The position numbers were made by a program, and so were the translations under genes. The notes beneath the pieces were generated by a model. It was given only the letters and a program-made list of their open reading frames with translations. It searched no databases and had not been told where the DNA came from. 64,000 bases of DNA from Daphnia carinata (lineage: Eukaryota > Arthropoda > Branchiopoda > Diplostraca > Daphniidae): positions 9,980,971-10,044,970 of the forward strand of contig NC_081333.1 of NCBI RefSeq assembly GCF_022539665.2, written 5' to 3'. The number at the start of each line of letters is the position of its first letter. The first letter of the stretch is position 1. Shown in pieces: positions 34,901 to 47,400 of the stretch.

Positions 34901-36506
34901 TTGTGTCCATCCGCTTGCGGTGTGAACACAAACCGCCCCTCTATTTGGTCTTGTATTCCATTGAGGGGGGCCGTTTTTCGCCTACGCACCATCATCATAT
35001 CTTTGGTTTCATCTTCAATAATTTTTTACAGGGTTGTTCTCTTTTGTTAGGTGTCAGGAAAAGAGCGGGGGGGGGGGAGAAATGTTTGGAACTGCGGTAA
35101 TCTAGAACTTATCGTGGTGGGGGTATTTTTCTCGCGTATGATCTCTAAACCTTTTATGACACGCAATGGGGGGGTTGGTGATGGTGCGATAACGCGTCTC
35201 TTATTTTATTTTTTTTTTTTTCAAAATCTTATCTTATCTATCCTCATTTTCTTTTTATTAGAATAGAATGCGCCTACGGGGCTGCTACTTTGCTGTCCTT
35301 TAATATAATGACACACAGTGTCGTGAACTGAATCTCTTGGACACGTTCATTCGAGTGGCCGGACCTCGACATCTCATCAATGTCTCTCATCTTTTTTTTT
35401 TTTTTTTTTTTTTTCTATAGTTCGTCAAAGAAAGAAAGGGAAGGGAAGAATGAGAAATGGTTGACCCGTAGAGAGCACTTGTCCGCACGATTATTAAGGA
35501 TGCCGCATCATGTCCAAAAAAGCTTTCAGGTGTAGATAATGAAGAAAGGGAAAGGGAAGGACAGATAGGAGAAAAAAAAAAAAAAAAAAAGAAAGAAGGG
35601 ACAGAGAAAAGAGACATCAGGTGAGCGTAGGAAAGTTAATCAGCCACGCAGCTATGGGGCTCTCATCACATTTGACGGGGTTCCGGGCAATATTCAATCA
35701 GCCAAGTCCGTCAGCATCGAAAAATCCAATCATCCTCGTAAAAGGGAACTTGACCCGTCCCGTTTTCGAGTACAGTCGATTCGATATATATTATTATTTA
35801 ATATAGCACCTTTTTCTCGAATTGTAACATCGTTTCCCAAAGTGGATTCTACATGTATTGCTAAATTATTTCTTATATATATATATTTTTTTTTTAATTC
35901 GAGCCAACGTGGCCATACAGTAAGGTAGCTGTCTACATGTTGACGTGCCTCTTTCTCTGACACCTGCCGACGAATATAATGACGGGCGAAAAAAAAAAAA
36001 AATAGTAGAAGGACCGGTGAAAAGGGAGAAGAGAGGGGGAGGGATGTCGGCGCCTCAGGTGTGCCGAGCGCAAGCCAAAATATTGGGAGAAGTTGAACAA
36101 CGAAAATAAGGGGGGGGGGGAACAAAATCGAACTAGAAATAGAAAAAAAAAAAGAAGCGAGGACGTTCCTTCAATTCTTGTTTAAAATTAAAGGCACGCT
36201 TGACCACAGTCGAGGTGGATATATGTTCATAGAAAAAGATAATCGGATATATTTCCACACATTCATTTTCGTACAATTTTTCAATTTTCTTTTTTCTTCC
36301 TCTAAACCGCACCTTTTCTTTTTTTTCGTATCTCTCACCGAGTCATTAGAATTCGTGATCGTACGTGTTTGATTGCACCCTTTAAATCGCAGCCTTCCAA
36401 AGGTCTCCGGCTTAAACCGAACCGAGTAACAACAAAATCATTGGCTCAATGTTTGGAATAGTTTCGTCTACGTTGCGCTGCCGAACAGTGACGTCACACG
36501 TTTATT

Positions 36507-36541
<35 letters not shown>

Positions 36542-39500
36542 ATATACCGCCCTAAGGTTATGTTGCGATGTAGTGGTCAAACAAAAAAGAAACAAAAAAA
36601 AAAAGGGGGGGGGGGGAAGTCTAGAAAAATAAAAAAAAAAAAAAAGGTAGGGATTCCGGCGCGTCGGTTGCCACCGAGGCGCCGGCATTTTCAGCCGTCA
36701 CGCTCACGTGCGTCGACATTCCCCCCCCCCCTCCTTTTTTTTATTTTTTTTTAACTTGCTAGTGTGGCTGCTGCAGGAGCTGATGTACGAACGCGAGCGG
36801 CAGCCGAAAGTTTACATGTCGGCATACCATTCTCTATTGGAATAATAGATTTCAATCAGTTGGGCATTATTTATTTTTGTTATTTTTCTTTTTTTTTTTT
36901 CCTCCTTGGCTCTCCGGTCTTGCTGCCGATTGCATCGGATTTTGTAAATGTATATAGTTTTTTTTTTTTTTCTTAGGGGGTTGGCTGTCTATTTTTTTTT
37001 CCTTACGGCATTATAATAGGGCAAGTAATGAGTTTTATGTTTCTTAAAAAAATAATAATAAAAAACAAACTGGTGGAGACCGAACTGGAACGAACCAGGT
37101 GGAACAACACGGCGGACCAAGAGTAGAAGAGGGGGAGAGAGAGAAAGAATGAGATAGTGTCATGAATGAAAATATTCCAACTTTATAATTTTTGATGGTA
37201 TCTTAGAAAAAGCAACCGAGCGAATCCACTTGTTTGTTTTTTTTTTACTTAGAAAACACGCAATTTTCTATTTTTCGTTTGTTAAAACAAAATTTTGGGG
37301 GATTTCAAATCTCGTAACAAAAAAAACAAAACAAAAAAAAAAAACAACGCCCCATCTTCAATTTACTATTCATTTAATGGTCCCGCCTTGATTGGAAACA
37401 ATCGACTCGCGACAACAAACGACACACACACAAACGCGTAGATCGACCTCGCATTTTCTTTAAAAAAAAAAAATTATTTTGCTTTTAACAAACTGCAATT
37501 TTAATATTTTTTTTGTCAACCATCGAGAAATGACTCGATCTCGTGACTTGTCGCCATTTCGATTCACATCCGGTGGCCGCCTCTCTTTTCTCTCTCTCTC
37601 TCTCTCCCTCTGTGTGACAACTTCTTGTTAGAGTTAACAGACTTACGTAGTCGACTTGTTGCTCGGCCCAGTCCCTCCGTATATGCATAATGTACTTGGA
37701 CGCTACGATTAGCGTAGCGGCGGCGTCGTGAGCCGGTGCTGCCTCTTTTTTTTATATATTTTTTTTTAAACGGGTTGGTGTGTAGGATGACCTACATAGC
37801 ACAAACACATACACACACATACACACACACACAAAAAAAACGTTCCTCCTAGTCTCTCTGTTGGGCTTACTCCTCCTCTATCCCCTCCTTGTTAATAAGC
37901 GAAAGGAGGAGGAGCGGGGGAGGAGGGCATACGGCGCTAGCATCGTCCAATAAAAACCCGAGTGGCAGCTGCTCTTTTGATTCAGTCGTCGATGAGGACC
38001 GAACAACAGCACAACGTACTTTTTTTTTTTTATTGTTGATTACATCCCAACGCCAGTTTGTTGTTTGTGTGTGTCGTTGTTGTGGTTGTCATCTTTTGTT
38101 TCTTTTATTTTTTAAGAATCTAGTGTATCAAGTTGAGGGTGCGTGGAGTGCTATCAGTGTTTCTATTCTGGTGGTTGCTTAAACCCATTTGGTGGACCAC
38201 ACATGGAACAATATCTGACTTGTCTTGTTTTTCTTGTTGTGTGAAACGTTTGAATTCGTAACAAACAGATCCTCGATTGTGGTCGGAAAGCGACGTCTCG
38301 CGCTGGCTCAACTGGGCCATCAAAGAGTTCTCGCTGGAAGGTGTAGTGCTGCAGCACTTTCGCATGCGCGGCCGCGACATGTGCGCCATGGGCAAGGAGA
38401 ACTTTCTGGCCCGAACGCCTCCTTTCATGGGCGACATCCTCTGGGAGCATCTCGAGATTCTTCAAAAAGGTAACGCACTCATTAGACACTTCATTACATT
38501 CACGATAGACTATAGTAGGAAGAAAGACTTTTTTTTTTTTTTTTTTTTTTCTCCGTGAAATGTCGAAATGATTCAATCACGGAATTGACATTTTGTCTTG
38601 TTGTCTTTTTTATTTTCCCGATGACTAGACGTCGGGAAAAGTAAAAATTCTATATAACCGCATAGGCAACAAGTCAATGCGTGTCTGTGTGTTAGGTAAT
38701 CAAAAAAAAAAAAAAAAAAAAGGAATGGAGCGCGCGGGAATCCCGACCGCGATCGGTCGGGACTTGGAAAAGAAGTTGTAAAATTCCAAAGAAACAGAGA
38801 GGTAAAAAAAAAAAAGAGACACGTAATACACAGACACACAAACACACACACACACAAAAAAAGAGAACTTCCCGAATGGCCAGACGTTTTTATAGTAGGG
38901 CTATACAGTATGACACATCACGGCCATATAATCAAGTCTGCTTTATACTATACCATCATTAAATTCTGTCGCCGATTGCGATGAAGCTTCCCTATTTTTA
39001 TTTTTTTTTTTTATCTTTCTTTCTCTGTGTGTGTGTGTGTCTCTTTTAATTTTTGTGGGACGTGAAGCGCACGCGGGACACGATCATTTGGACGTGTCAC
39101 CGTGCCGCTTGTTCTTGCGCAACAAGCCGTTTCAAAACGTCACAGTTCTTGTAAGGAAGAAAAATCATTCCGTCCCATCTATTTTTTTTTTTTTTCATTG
39201 TCTTTTGCTCCTTTCCCTACTTCATTTTATTCTTTTTTTCGAAATGGTGGTTTACCGTAACATCCATTCATATTCTAAAACGTCCATTTTTGGAAAGAAA
39301 GGGAATTGTTGGTTAAATGGATGTCCTTATTCTTTTGCAGACGTTGAACGGGCAGCGCTGGGCAGTGTGCCGGCCAATTTTTATGAATCCATTTGCGTAC
39401 CGGTCCCGGATTTGAGAGACTTTTTGGCCGGTAGCAGTGCTAATAACAATACCGGCAATAGCCAAAACAACAATAACAACAACAGCAGCAACAGCGGAGG

Positions 39501-41037
39501 AGGAGGGGGAGGAGGAGGTGGTGGATTCTCTCCGCCGCCTCCGCCACCGCCGGCCGTTTCGTCGTCGTCCGGCGGTGTTTCAAATTCACCGTCCAACGCC
39601 TCGACGCCGGCCGGTTCGTCTTCGACGACGGCACAGCCACCTGCTGGATCGGCCGGTGCGCAGGTGACTGGATCATCTCCACTTTCAGTGATCGGCTCGT
39701 CCATCCAGCCAGTGTCTCCGCCTACACCGCCCACGCCTCCGGCACTCAAAATGATGTCGCCCATCTCCCAACAGCAACAACAACAGCAACTCAACAACGT
39801 CCTGTCGTCGATGAATCCATCCAGATTGGCCGTTTCATCCACTTCCAACGGTGTCACATCCTACCTAGAAGGTAAGACCCAATCAATCCATCAATCAGTG
39901 CCCTCTTTTTTTTTTCTTTCTAACTTCAAAAAGAAAAAACAAAAAAGAAATAGTTGAAATGAAACAAAAGAAATTGAAAAGAGGCCGTCGTTCGTTCGTC
40001 GCATAACTCATCGCAATTATACGCGGCTGGTGTGTGTGTGTGTGTGTGTTACAATTGAATACGAAGCGATGCAGCACGGCGGAACGATATTCCCGAAAAA
40101 CGGGCGACACACACACACACACACAAAGAGACAGAAATAAATAAGAGAGACCCTCGGAAAGAAAAAGAGAGCGGTATTACGCATTATCTCATTTTTGTTT
40201 TCTTCTTTTTTTTTCGCCGCCGCCATTGTATGCGTATCCCCCCTCCACCCCATACGCTCTTCTTCCTTTTCAGACAGTACAACTCCCAGTTCTCAAACAA
40301 CTGGTTGTTACAAGGAGAGGGTTTTTTTTTTTCTTTTTTATTATAATTTTTTCAGGAAAGAGAGAAGTGTCAAAATGGATATTAGAGTTTAAAATTAAAA
40401 TAAGAGACTCTTCTATAGTCATGCAAAAAAAAAAAAGGAGAAGAGAGAGTAGTTAGATTGTCGAAACAAAAGCAGGCGTGGAGAGTGTCCCATTGCAGGC
40501 GGGCCGGAAACAGGAAGTTGGCATTTGCCAGGGCAGAGAGCGCCAACCGTCCCCCCCTCTCTTTTTCTATGTTGTCCTTTACTTGACTGTTTCTTTTTTT
40601 CTTTCTTTCTTTTCTCTTAATGAAATGAAAAGAATGACAACACAAGAGTGGAAATATTTATTAAAAATTGCGCCAACAATTGGAGGGAAAAAAATTTAAA
40701 CGAAATATTATTTTTTTCCACAAAAGAAATGTTCTTTTTCATTTCTTTTTTCTTGTTCTCATTTGAATATAATTCTAACCGAAAAAAAAATCCATCCTCC
40801 TCCTCAAGTGTAGTACTTGATGAATCATCGGATTTCTAAAAAAAAAAAAAAAAAAAAAAAAAATTCGCCACGGTCATACACACACTGGGAGCTTAATGCA
40901 CAATGTGTGTGGATGCGCATAGAGCGACGTCAAGTACCGTTGCCCGCCAGCCTTGATGCGTGTGTGCACGGCTATTGCGGTCGCCATCATTAAATCCACC
41001 CTGCCAGCCACCCCTATTCAACACCACCTCATCAACC

Positions 41038-41071
<34 letters not shown>

Positions 41072-42361
41072 TATATACCTTGCAAACGACCCGCCCCGAC
41101 GCCCCTCCTCGTCAGTCAGCTTTTAACATTGAGAGATCGGACCGGAAGTCAGCTCTCTGTATGTATTCTTCTTTTTTTTTTCTTTTTCTTTTTTTTTGGC
41201 AGTGATTTTTTTTTCATGCCAACAAACAACAACACTGGGTCGTAAAAGTTTATAGAGTTTCCGAGTGTGTCGGGTTTTGTGCTCTGCAGCCATCGAATGT
41301 GCGCGTCTAATATTTTCGGATGCGCTAAATCAAATTTTAAAAGAAAAAAAAAACAAAAAAACAAAAAAAAATGGATAACAAAAGCAACACGAAAGGGTGG
41401 AAAAGAAAGATGTTTGATTCAATCATCGTGATGCATGCAGAATATAAATAATAGCCTCCCCCCCCCCCCTCTCCAAAAAGAGAAAGACTCTTCTTCTTTG
41501 TCTCGTTTTCCCTTCAAAATCAACGCGGCGTGAACAAGAATAAAAAATAAAAAACTTGTTGCAATCCAACAAACATCTCTTTTTTTGCCAAAAAAAAAAA
41601 ATACCTGATGTGTGCTATACAATGGAGGACAGGCGAGCTAATAAGAAGGAAAAAGAGATGGAAAAAAGAAAATGAAGGGGTTCACCGGTTGGCGTCACAA
41701 GTAAATGAGGGAATATGGCCGTGAAGTTGATGGAAGACCTACACATAGGCACACACGACATCCACCTGGAATAGCACACAAATGAAAAAGGCAAAAGCAA
41801 AAAAAAAAGGTCTATAAATATTACTGTGGGATTATGCAACAAACTTGACTCCCATCCATCCCTCAACTTAAAAAAAAAAAATCTACGTTGTGATGTGTTC
41901 CTTTTTTTTTTTTATTTTGAATTCCAACTGATCATTCACTAGATGCGCATGTAGCCTGTATGGTGATTGGTTCCAGTCTAGCGAGTCCATTTGCGTGCGC
42001 ATTGCCATGGCTATTGAGTTGTTGGGAGAGAGAGAGAGAGAGTTGAAGAGCGAACCAATTGTATGTTTTTATGTATTTTCCGTCTAGATAATAATATCAC
42101 AGCGAAAAGAAAGACATGATGCGCGTGCTTGTTTCCATCATCAGAGATGGGCCGTGAGTTCCAGTTCGGCCGGTCCCATTCGACGACCAAAGAGAGAGAC
42201 ACGCAACCTTTTCATTTCGCCTCTTTTCTTTTCACGTCTATTGCTTATCACCACCACCCACTTGGCCCCCATTGACTAATGTATATAAGAAGGAGGTTCC
42301 CTTTCGCTAAGAACTCTCGGGATCGTGCGCACCCGCCTCGCCGTATGACCGCACGCCCGCG

Positions 42362-42400
<39 letters not shown>

Positions 42401-44462
42401 GGCTGAATTCGGCAGTGAAAGAGAAGTGGGCGGCTGCCACTACGGAGCTCAACCCACCCACCCACAAAAAGGGCATGGCGTTTGTTTTTTTTTTTCCTCT
42501 ATGCTCCTCTCGCCATCCGGCGTGCCTTTTGCCGTCCGACCGAGAAACTTAGTTGTTTGCGACACGACGAGGCGTCGCGGCGCTACTCGTTCTTCATTCC
42601 CATTGGCTGGAGGGCTCGCAACCTCGGGCTTCTCTCCTTCTCGGAAGGTTGTTGAATTGTTCTAGGCTCTCAACGAGCGGGAGGAGGGGGGGGGAGACTT
42701 TTTTTTTTATTTTATTTTTTCTTTATTTCCCTGTAAAAAAAAAAAAAAGAAAAATACTTTTTTTTTCTTGGGGTTGTAAAGAAGAAGAAGAAAAAAAAAT
42801 TATATACATAGAGTACGGGTTTACGTGTGTGTGTGTGTGTGTGTGTGTGTACATATAAGAAGAAGAAAGAAAGAAAACGAAGCAACAAGTCGATTTGAGA
42901 CTCGGCGTGCGCTCGGCCCTGAACTGTTGCGCGGTTACGTGCGTGAGCCATGCATCAGTGTCGTTGTTGTTGTCGGGCAGCGCGCTGGCGCACCAACTAT
43001 AGTGACACGCACATCGGCCTCCACTCGATTCCCCTGTGAAATGTGAACGAAAACATTTTTGTTGTCTACTCCTCCAAGTTTTTTGGAATTGAAAAGAGAA
43101 GAAAAAAAAAAAAAAAAAAAGAACGAAATCGATTTTTGGGAGCAATTGCAATTGTTTTTCGACGCCAGCGGGAAAAAAAACAAACTCGGATAGTGCGAAC
43201 GGGGGAAGGGCGAATTGTGCGACGGATTTATTCATTTGCAGTTCAACAAGAACAAAAAATAGGCCGTCGCTATTGTTTTGCAGGTAGATCGTTTTTTTTT
43301 GCAACGCTGTTTTCATTCAATCAACAAGTGGCTTCATTTTGGAGTTGATCACTTTAACGCTTTCTTCTTAACCAGAAATGAGAAAGAATCAACGAATATT
43401 GTTTTTCAAAAAAAAATTTTTTTTTAAATAAAGAGGAAAAAGAAGAAGAACAAGAAAAGAGAAGGGGGTAGTAGAAGGGGGAGGAAATCAAATTTTTAAA
43501 AAGAAAAAAAAAAAAAATCCGGACAGGAAGTGCAGGTCACACTCTGACATGACAGGTATACACACAACACGCACCTTCCACAAACTAGCGAAAGAAAGGA
43601 AAGAAAGAAAAAAAAAAGACACTAGAAAATGAAATAAAATTTTTACATTCGCTTGTATATAGACATCCACAAACAGAGAGAACAAAAAAAAAAAAACTGG
43701 CCGGAAGTGAATGGAAGGGGAGATCGGGACTCGGACGTTTGCGTTTAAATCCAAAGACCAAACTAGAGAGGCCCGTGTGCATGCACCAGATTTTCTTTTT
43801 TTCTTTATTTGACTAGAAAAGAATAAGAAAAGAAAAAGAAAGAGCCATTTCCGCTGGGCTCTGTGACGGCCGCTCAACACGGCAATAATCATTTCATTGA
43901 ATGTACAATCATAACGTGATTCGTGCGGTAATCATAGGTTTTTTTGTTGTTGTGTGTTGCCGTACGCTGTTTCGACCCCACCCAAAATTTTGCTAAACTT
44001 TATTTGATTTCGATTTTTTTTTTTTAACATTCGGATATGTGGGATTGAATGAAGAATCATAAATGAGAAAGACAATTCTCTTACATTGTTTCTTTCATAA
44101 GAATGTAGTGGTACTCGCCGTCATTGCGATCGCAGTGCTGCCCTTTTTATTTTGTGTGTAGCAAAATCAGTTTCGAATATCTTTTTGGAAGGGGCGCTTG
44201 ATTAAATTACTTCGGTTTATTCTTCTTTTTTTTTTTCGGGGATGGTACTCTATCTGGCAGGGCAGAGATAAAAGAGATAGACAACCGATACACTCTCGAT
44301 AGGTCAATCGGTAATTGAGTGTGTGTTGACATTCGATCGCTTTCGATTCATCAAAACGGTAACATCGGTTTTCTGTCTTTGCATTTTAACTTTTTTTTTT
44401 CTTTAATATTTTCTTTTTTTTTTTTTTTTTTTTGTTTCTCTCTCTCTCTTTTTCTGCGTGTA

Positions 44463-44493
<31 letters not shown>

Positions 44494-47400
44494 ATTGTTT
44501 GAGGGGTTTCACGGTGGGGCGGGATGTGAATGAGCCGTTTCCGGTGCCGCCGCCGACGCCGCCACTACTCGCCCGTCACTTGCGGCAGGATCGGATTCAT
44601 TCCGTTCGTGTCCTTGAAAGCATCAAATGTATATTTAATAGGGCGACATTAAAAAACACACACACACACACACTCACCCGACACTCATCATTCAATCCAA
44701 GTTGGATCACTTGTTGCGTCCACCCTCCTTTTCTTTTACGTTCTATTTTTTTCATTTTCAAAATTTATTTTCGTGTGTCAACTCAGTGATGACGGCCATC
44801 CTGACAAGACCTTTGTGAATGAAAATCGCACCCAGATGTGTTTTCTGGCCGTCTCTCCCCTTCTCATCCCTTTCTTTTGGCCGTGTGTTTGTTGCATCAC
44901 AAAAGATAACTGAGCCACCACGATGACCTTAACTCCATCCACATGCCACAGGGTTGTCACTCGGAACGCGCGCGCGCACGTTTCTGTCAATATTAACTTG
45001 TTTGCACGGAGAGTGGGCTCGTTGTTCAAACGTTTTCTAACCAGCAGATAACGGCCAGGTGACATGTGCTGGAATGTCTTCTATTCGGCGATCCGCTTTT
45101 TATTTATTTTTTTTTTTTTCGGTTGAATTTTTAATGATTTATTTGACTTGAACTGTTTGTCTTTTGTTTTTAAAGCGTCTTGTTTGAATTGGATAAGGAT
45201 AAGACGAATTCTTGTTCTGTTGGCGGTGCCATTAACTTTTCTTTTTTTTTTTTTTTTTCTTCAAGTTTTTCTTATTTTTCGAACCGGTGAGAAATTGATG
45301 ATTTTATTTTTTTACTTAAAAAAAAAATGAATAAAATTTCAAAAGTCCGTTACGAAAAAAAAAAAACGACATCATCCATTTCGGTTGAAAGCTGCTTGCT
45401 GGATTTTTTTTTTTTTTTGTTTTTATATTAATTTTCGAATAAGATACGAGCGTGAGAGGGGTCGCTCTTCGGGTCGAGAACTTTGGTGTGAAACGGGTCA
45501 CTGTATCGTGAGAATGGCCCAAGACGCGCGCCAGGTCTCTTTTTTTTTTGTTGTTGTTGTTGTTGTTCAAGAGATGACGATGCTCATCCGAAAGAAAAAA
45601 ATCGTTTTATCTCGACACCCAAGATGTTGTACTTGATGTGCGTGCCGACCATTTTCTTGTTGTTGGTTTTTTTTTTCATTGGTTTGTTTCGTGGCTACAT
45701 CATTACAAGTTTTCCACACGTACACACACATAAAGGAAATCCCAAATTTGTCGTGAAACAGAATGAAACCTCCTTTTATTTATTATTATTATTCATCGGT
45801 AGCATTGGCCATCAAAATGCAGCCGAGATGGATCGTGCCGCATTTAATTGTGTTTCGCTATTTCCGATCGAATTCATTCACTGTAATACGATGGAAGTTC
45901 TCTTTCTTACTGTTCTCTGTCTAGTCGTCTGCCATCTTTTTTCTTCTTTGGGTCCATTGTCCCGCCCGAATTCAAACCTTATTATGCCTAGCCTATTGTT
46001 GTTATTCGGATTCCCATCGAGCGGCATACAGAACTTCTAGCCTGCCCTTCTTCGCTTCGGCTGCCGAGCACCTCATTTTTTCCCTCCTCTCATTTGAATC
46101 AAGTCATTCTTTGACTCATGAATGGAAGGGATTTCGTTTTTTTTTTTTTCTTCTTCTTTAGGGACGATTGGGGGAGGGGGGGACGCAGTTGTTGGTGTGC
46201 GTGTGTCAATTCTACGTAGAGCTCATTGATCAATAATCGTCGGCCCGAGCTCACTGTACACGCACCATTCATTCGACTTTGTGTCTGTGTGTGTTTGTGG
46301 ACCTCAGATTGTGTTCTTCGATATAAAACCTCCCTCTTCCGGCGACTGATTTTTCCCATTCTTTTTTATTGTATACATTCATATTATCATTCATGTTATC
46401 ATCGTTCAACGCGACCTTCCTTTTTTTTTTTGTTTGTTACATTTTTATTTGATACTTTTTGAATTCGAAAGTTTGACGCTTGAAAAAACCTTTTTTTTTT
46501 CCTTTTCAGAAAGGGATTTCAATCAAATTTTCATGTATGGCTATAAGAAAAAAGCGATTCATCATTTCATTTTATGCAGTCAATTAACTACCGAAAATAA
46601 CTGCATTAAAAAAAAAATCGACTTGGATTAAGACATTTTCGATTTCACGCAATTTTTTCTTTTCCGATTTGTGCAGGTGGGTACAGCTCGTTGGGCGACC
46701 CTATGCAGACCGGAATGGGAGAAATGGTTCCCGGGTCCGGATCGGCCGCCGTGGTCCAGCAGCACCATGCGCACCAGCAGCACCAAGAGGTTGTCGATTC
46801 GCCTTTTGGAGTCGGTGTGGCTTTCGGTGACGGAGAAGGTGATTACCAGAATTTAGACTCGGTGACCAACGCCGGCCACCACCAGCAACAACACCACCAG
46901 CAACAGCAGCAGCACCACCTCCATCATCATCATCAGCAACACCAGCAACAACAGCACCAGCAACAACAACACCAGCAACACCATCATCAGCATCATTTCC
47001 TGCATCATCCGGAACCCGCGCCCGATTTCTATCCGCAGCCGGCGCACAACAACCAGCCGCAACAGCAACAACAGCAGCCGTACAGCGGCAGCATGAAACA
47101 ACAGCCATATGGACGAGGTAACATTCGTCCATCAGTCGATGGAAACAAACATTTTTTTTCCTTTTTTCTTTGTTTCAAAATTGTCTTGGTCTGTGTGTGT
47201 GTGTGTGTGTGTGCACGCGGTGGTTTGCCCGGTTGCGTCAGTTGAAACGCCAGGCGGAAATGGATGCGCGATTAGATGCTTTTTTTTTTCAGTGACTTAT
47301 CGAATCTCGCTGGGTTTTTATCCAAATGAGGGGTCTGCCAACCATTCGCTTCGCGTGGACGTAGCGATAAAAGCAATGTTTTCCCTCCTCTTCTTTTAGT

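Larger units (their letters stand above)
39872..46676 (+). other. 6.8-kb intron of the ETS gene with possible internal promoter
   Basis: The intron lies between the post-Pointed linker exon and the Gln/His exon. It contains TG runs (41039-41069, 42825-42850, 44467-44493), a CT tract and many homopolymers. A candidate TATA promoter lies at 42282. Two islands of more balanced composition stand out: about 42890-43060, and 44515-44630, where one frame reads [18 protein letters not shown]. Neither has an ATG and a donor in the phase needed to join 46677. Confidence 0.5.

Noticed and set aside
39381-39857. Minus-strand 158-codon frame with Cys/Val/Leu runs
   Set aside because: It is the antisense shadow of the repetitive ETS coding exon on the plus strand.
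46701-47132. Minus-strand 143-codon frame rich in Val/Ala/Asp
   Set aside because: Antisense of the CAG/CAC tract. The plus strand carries the real exon with correct splice sites.
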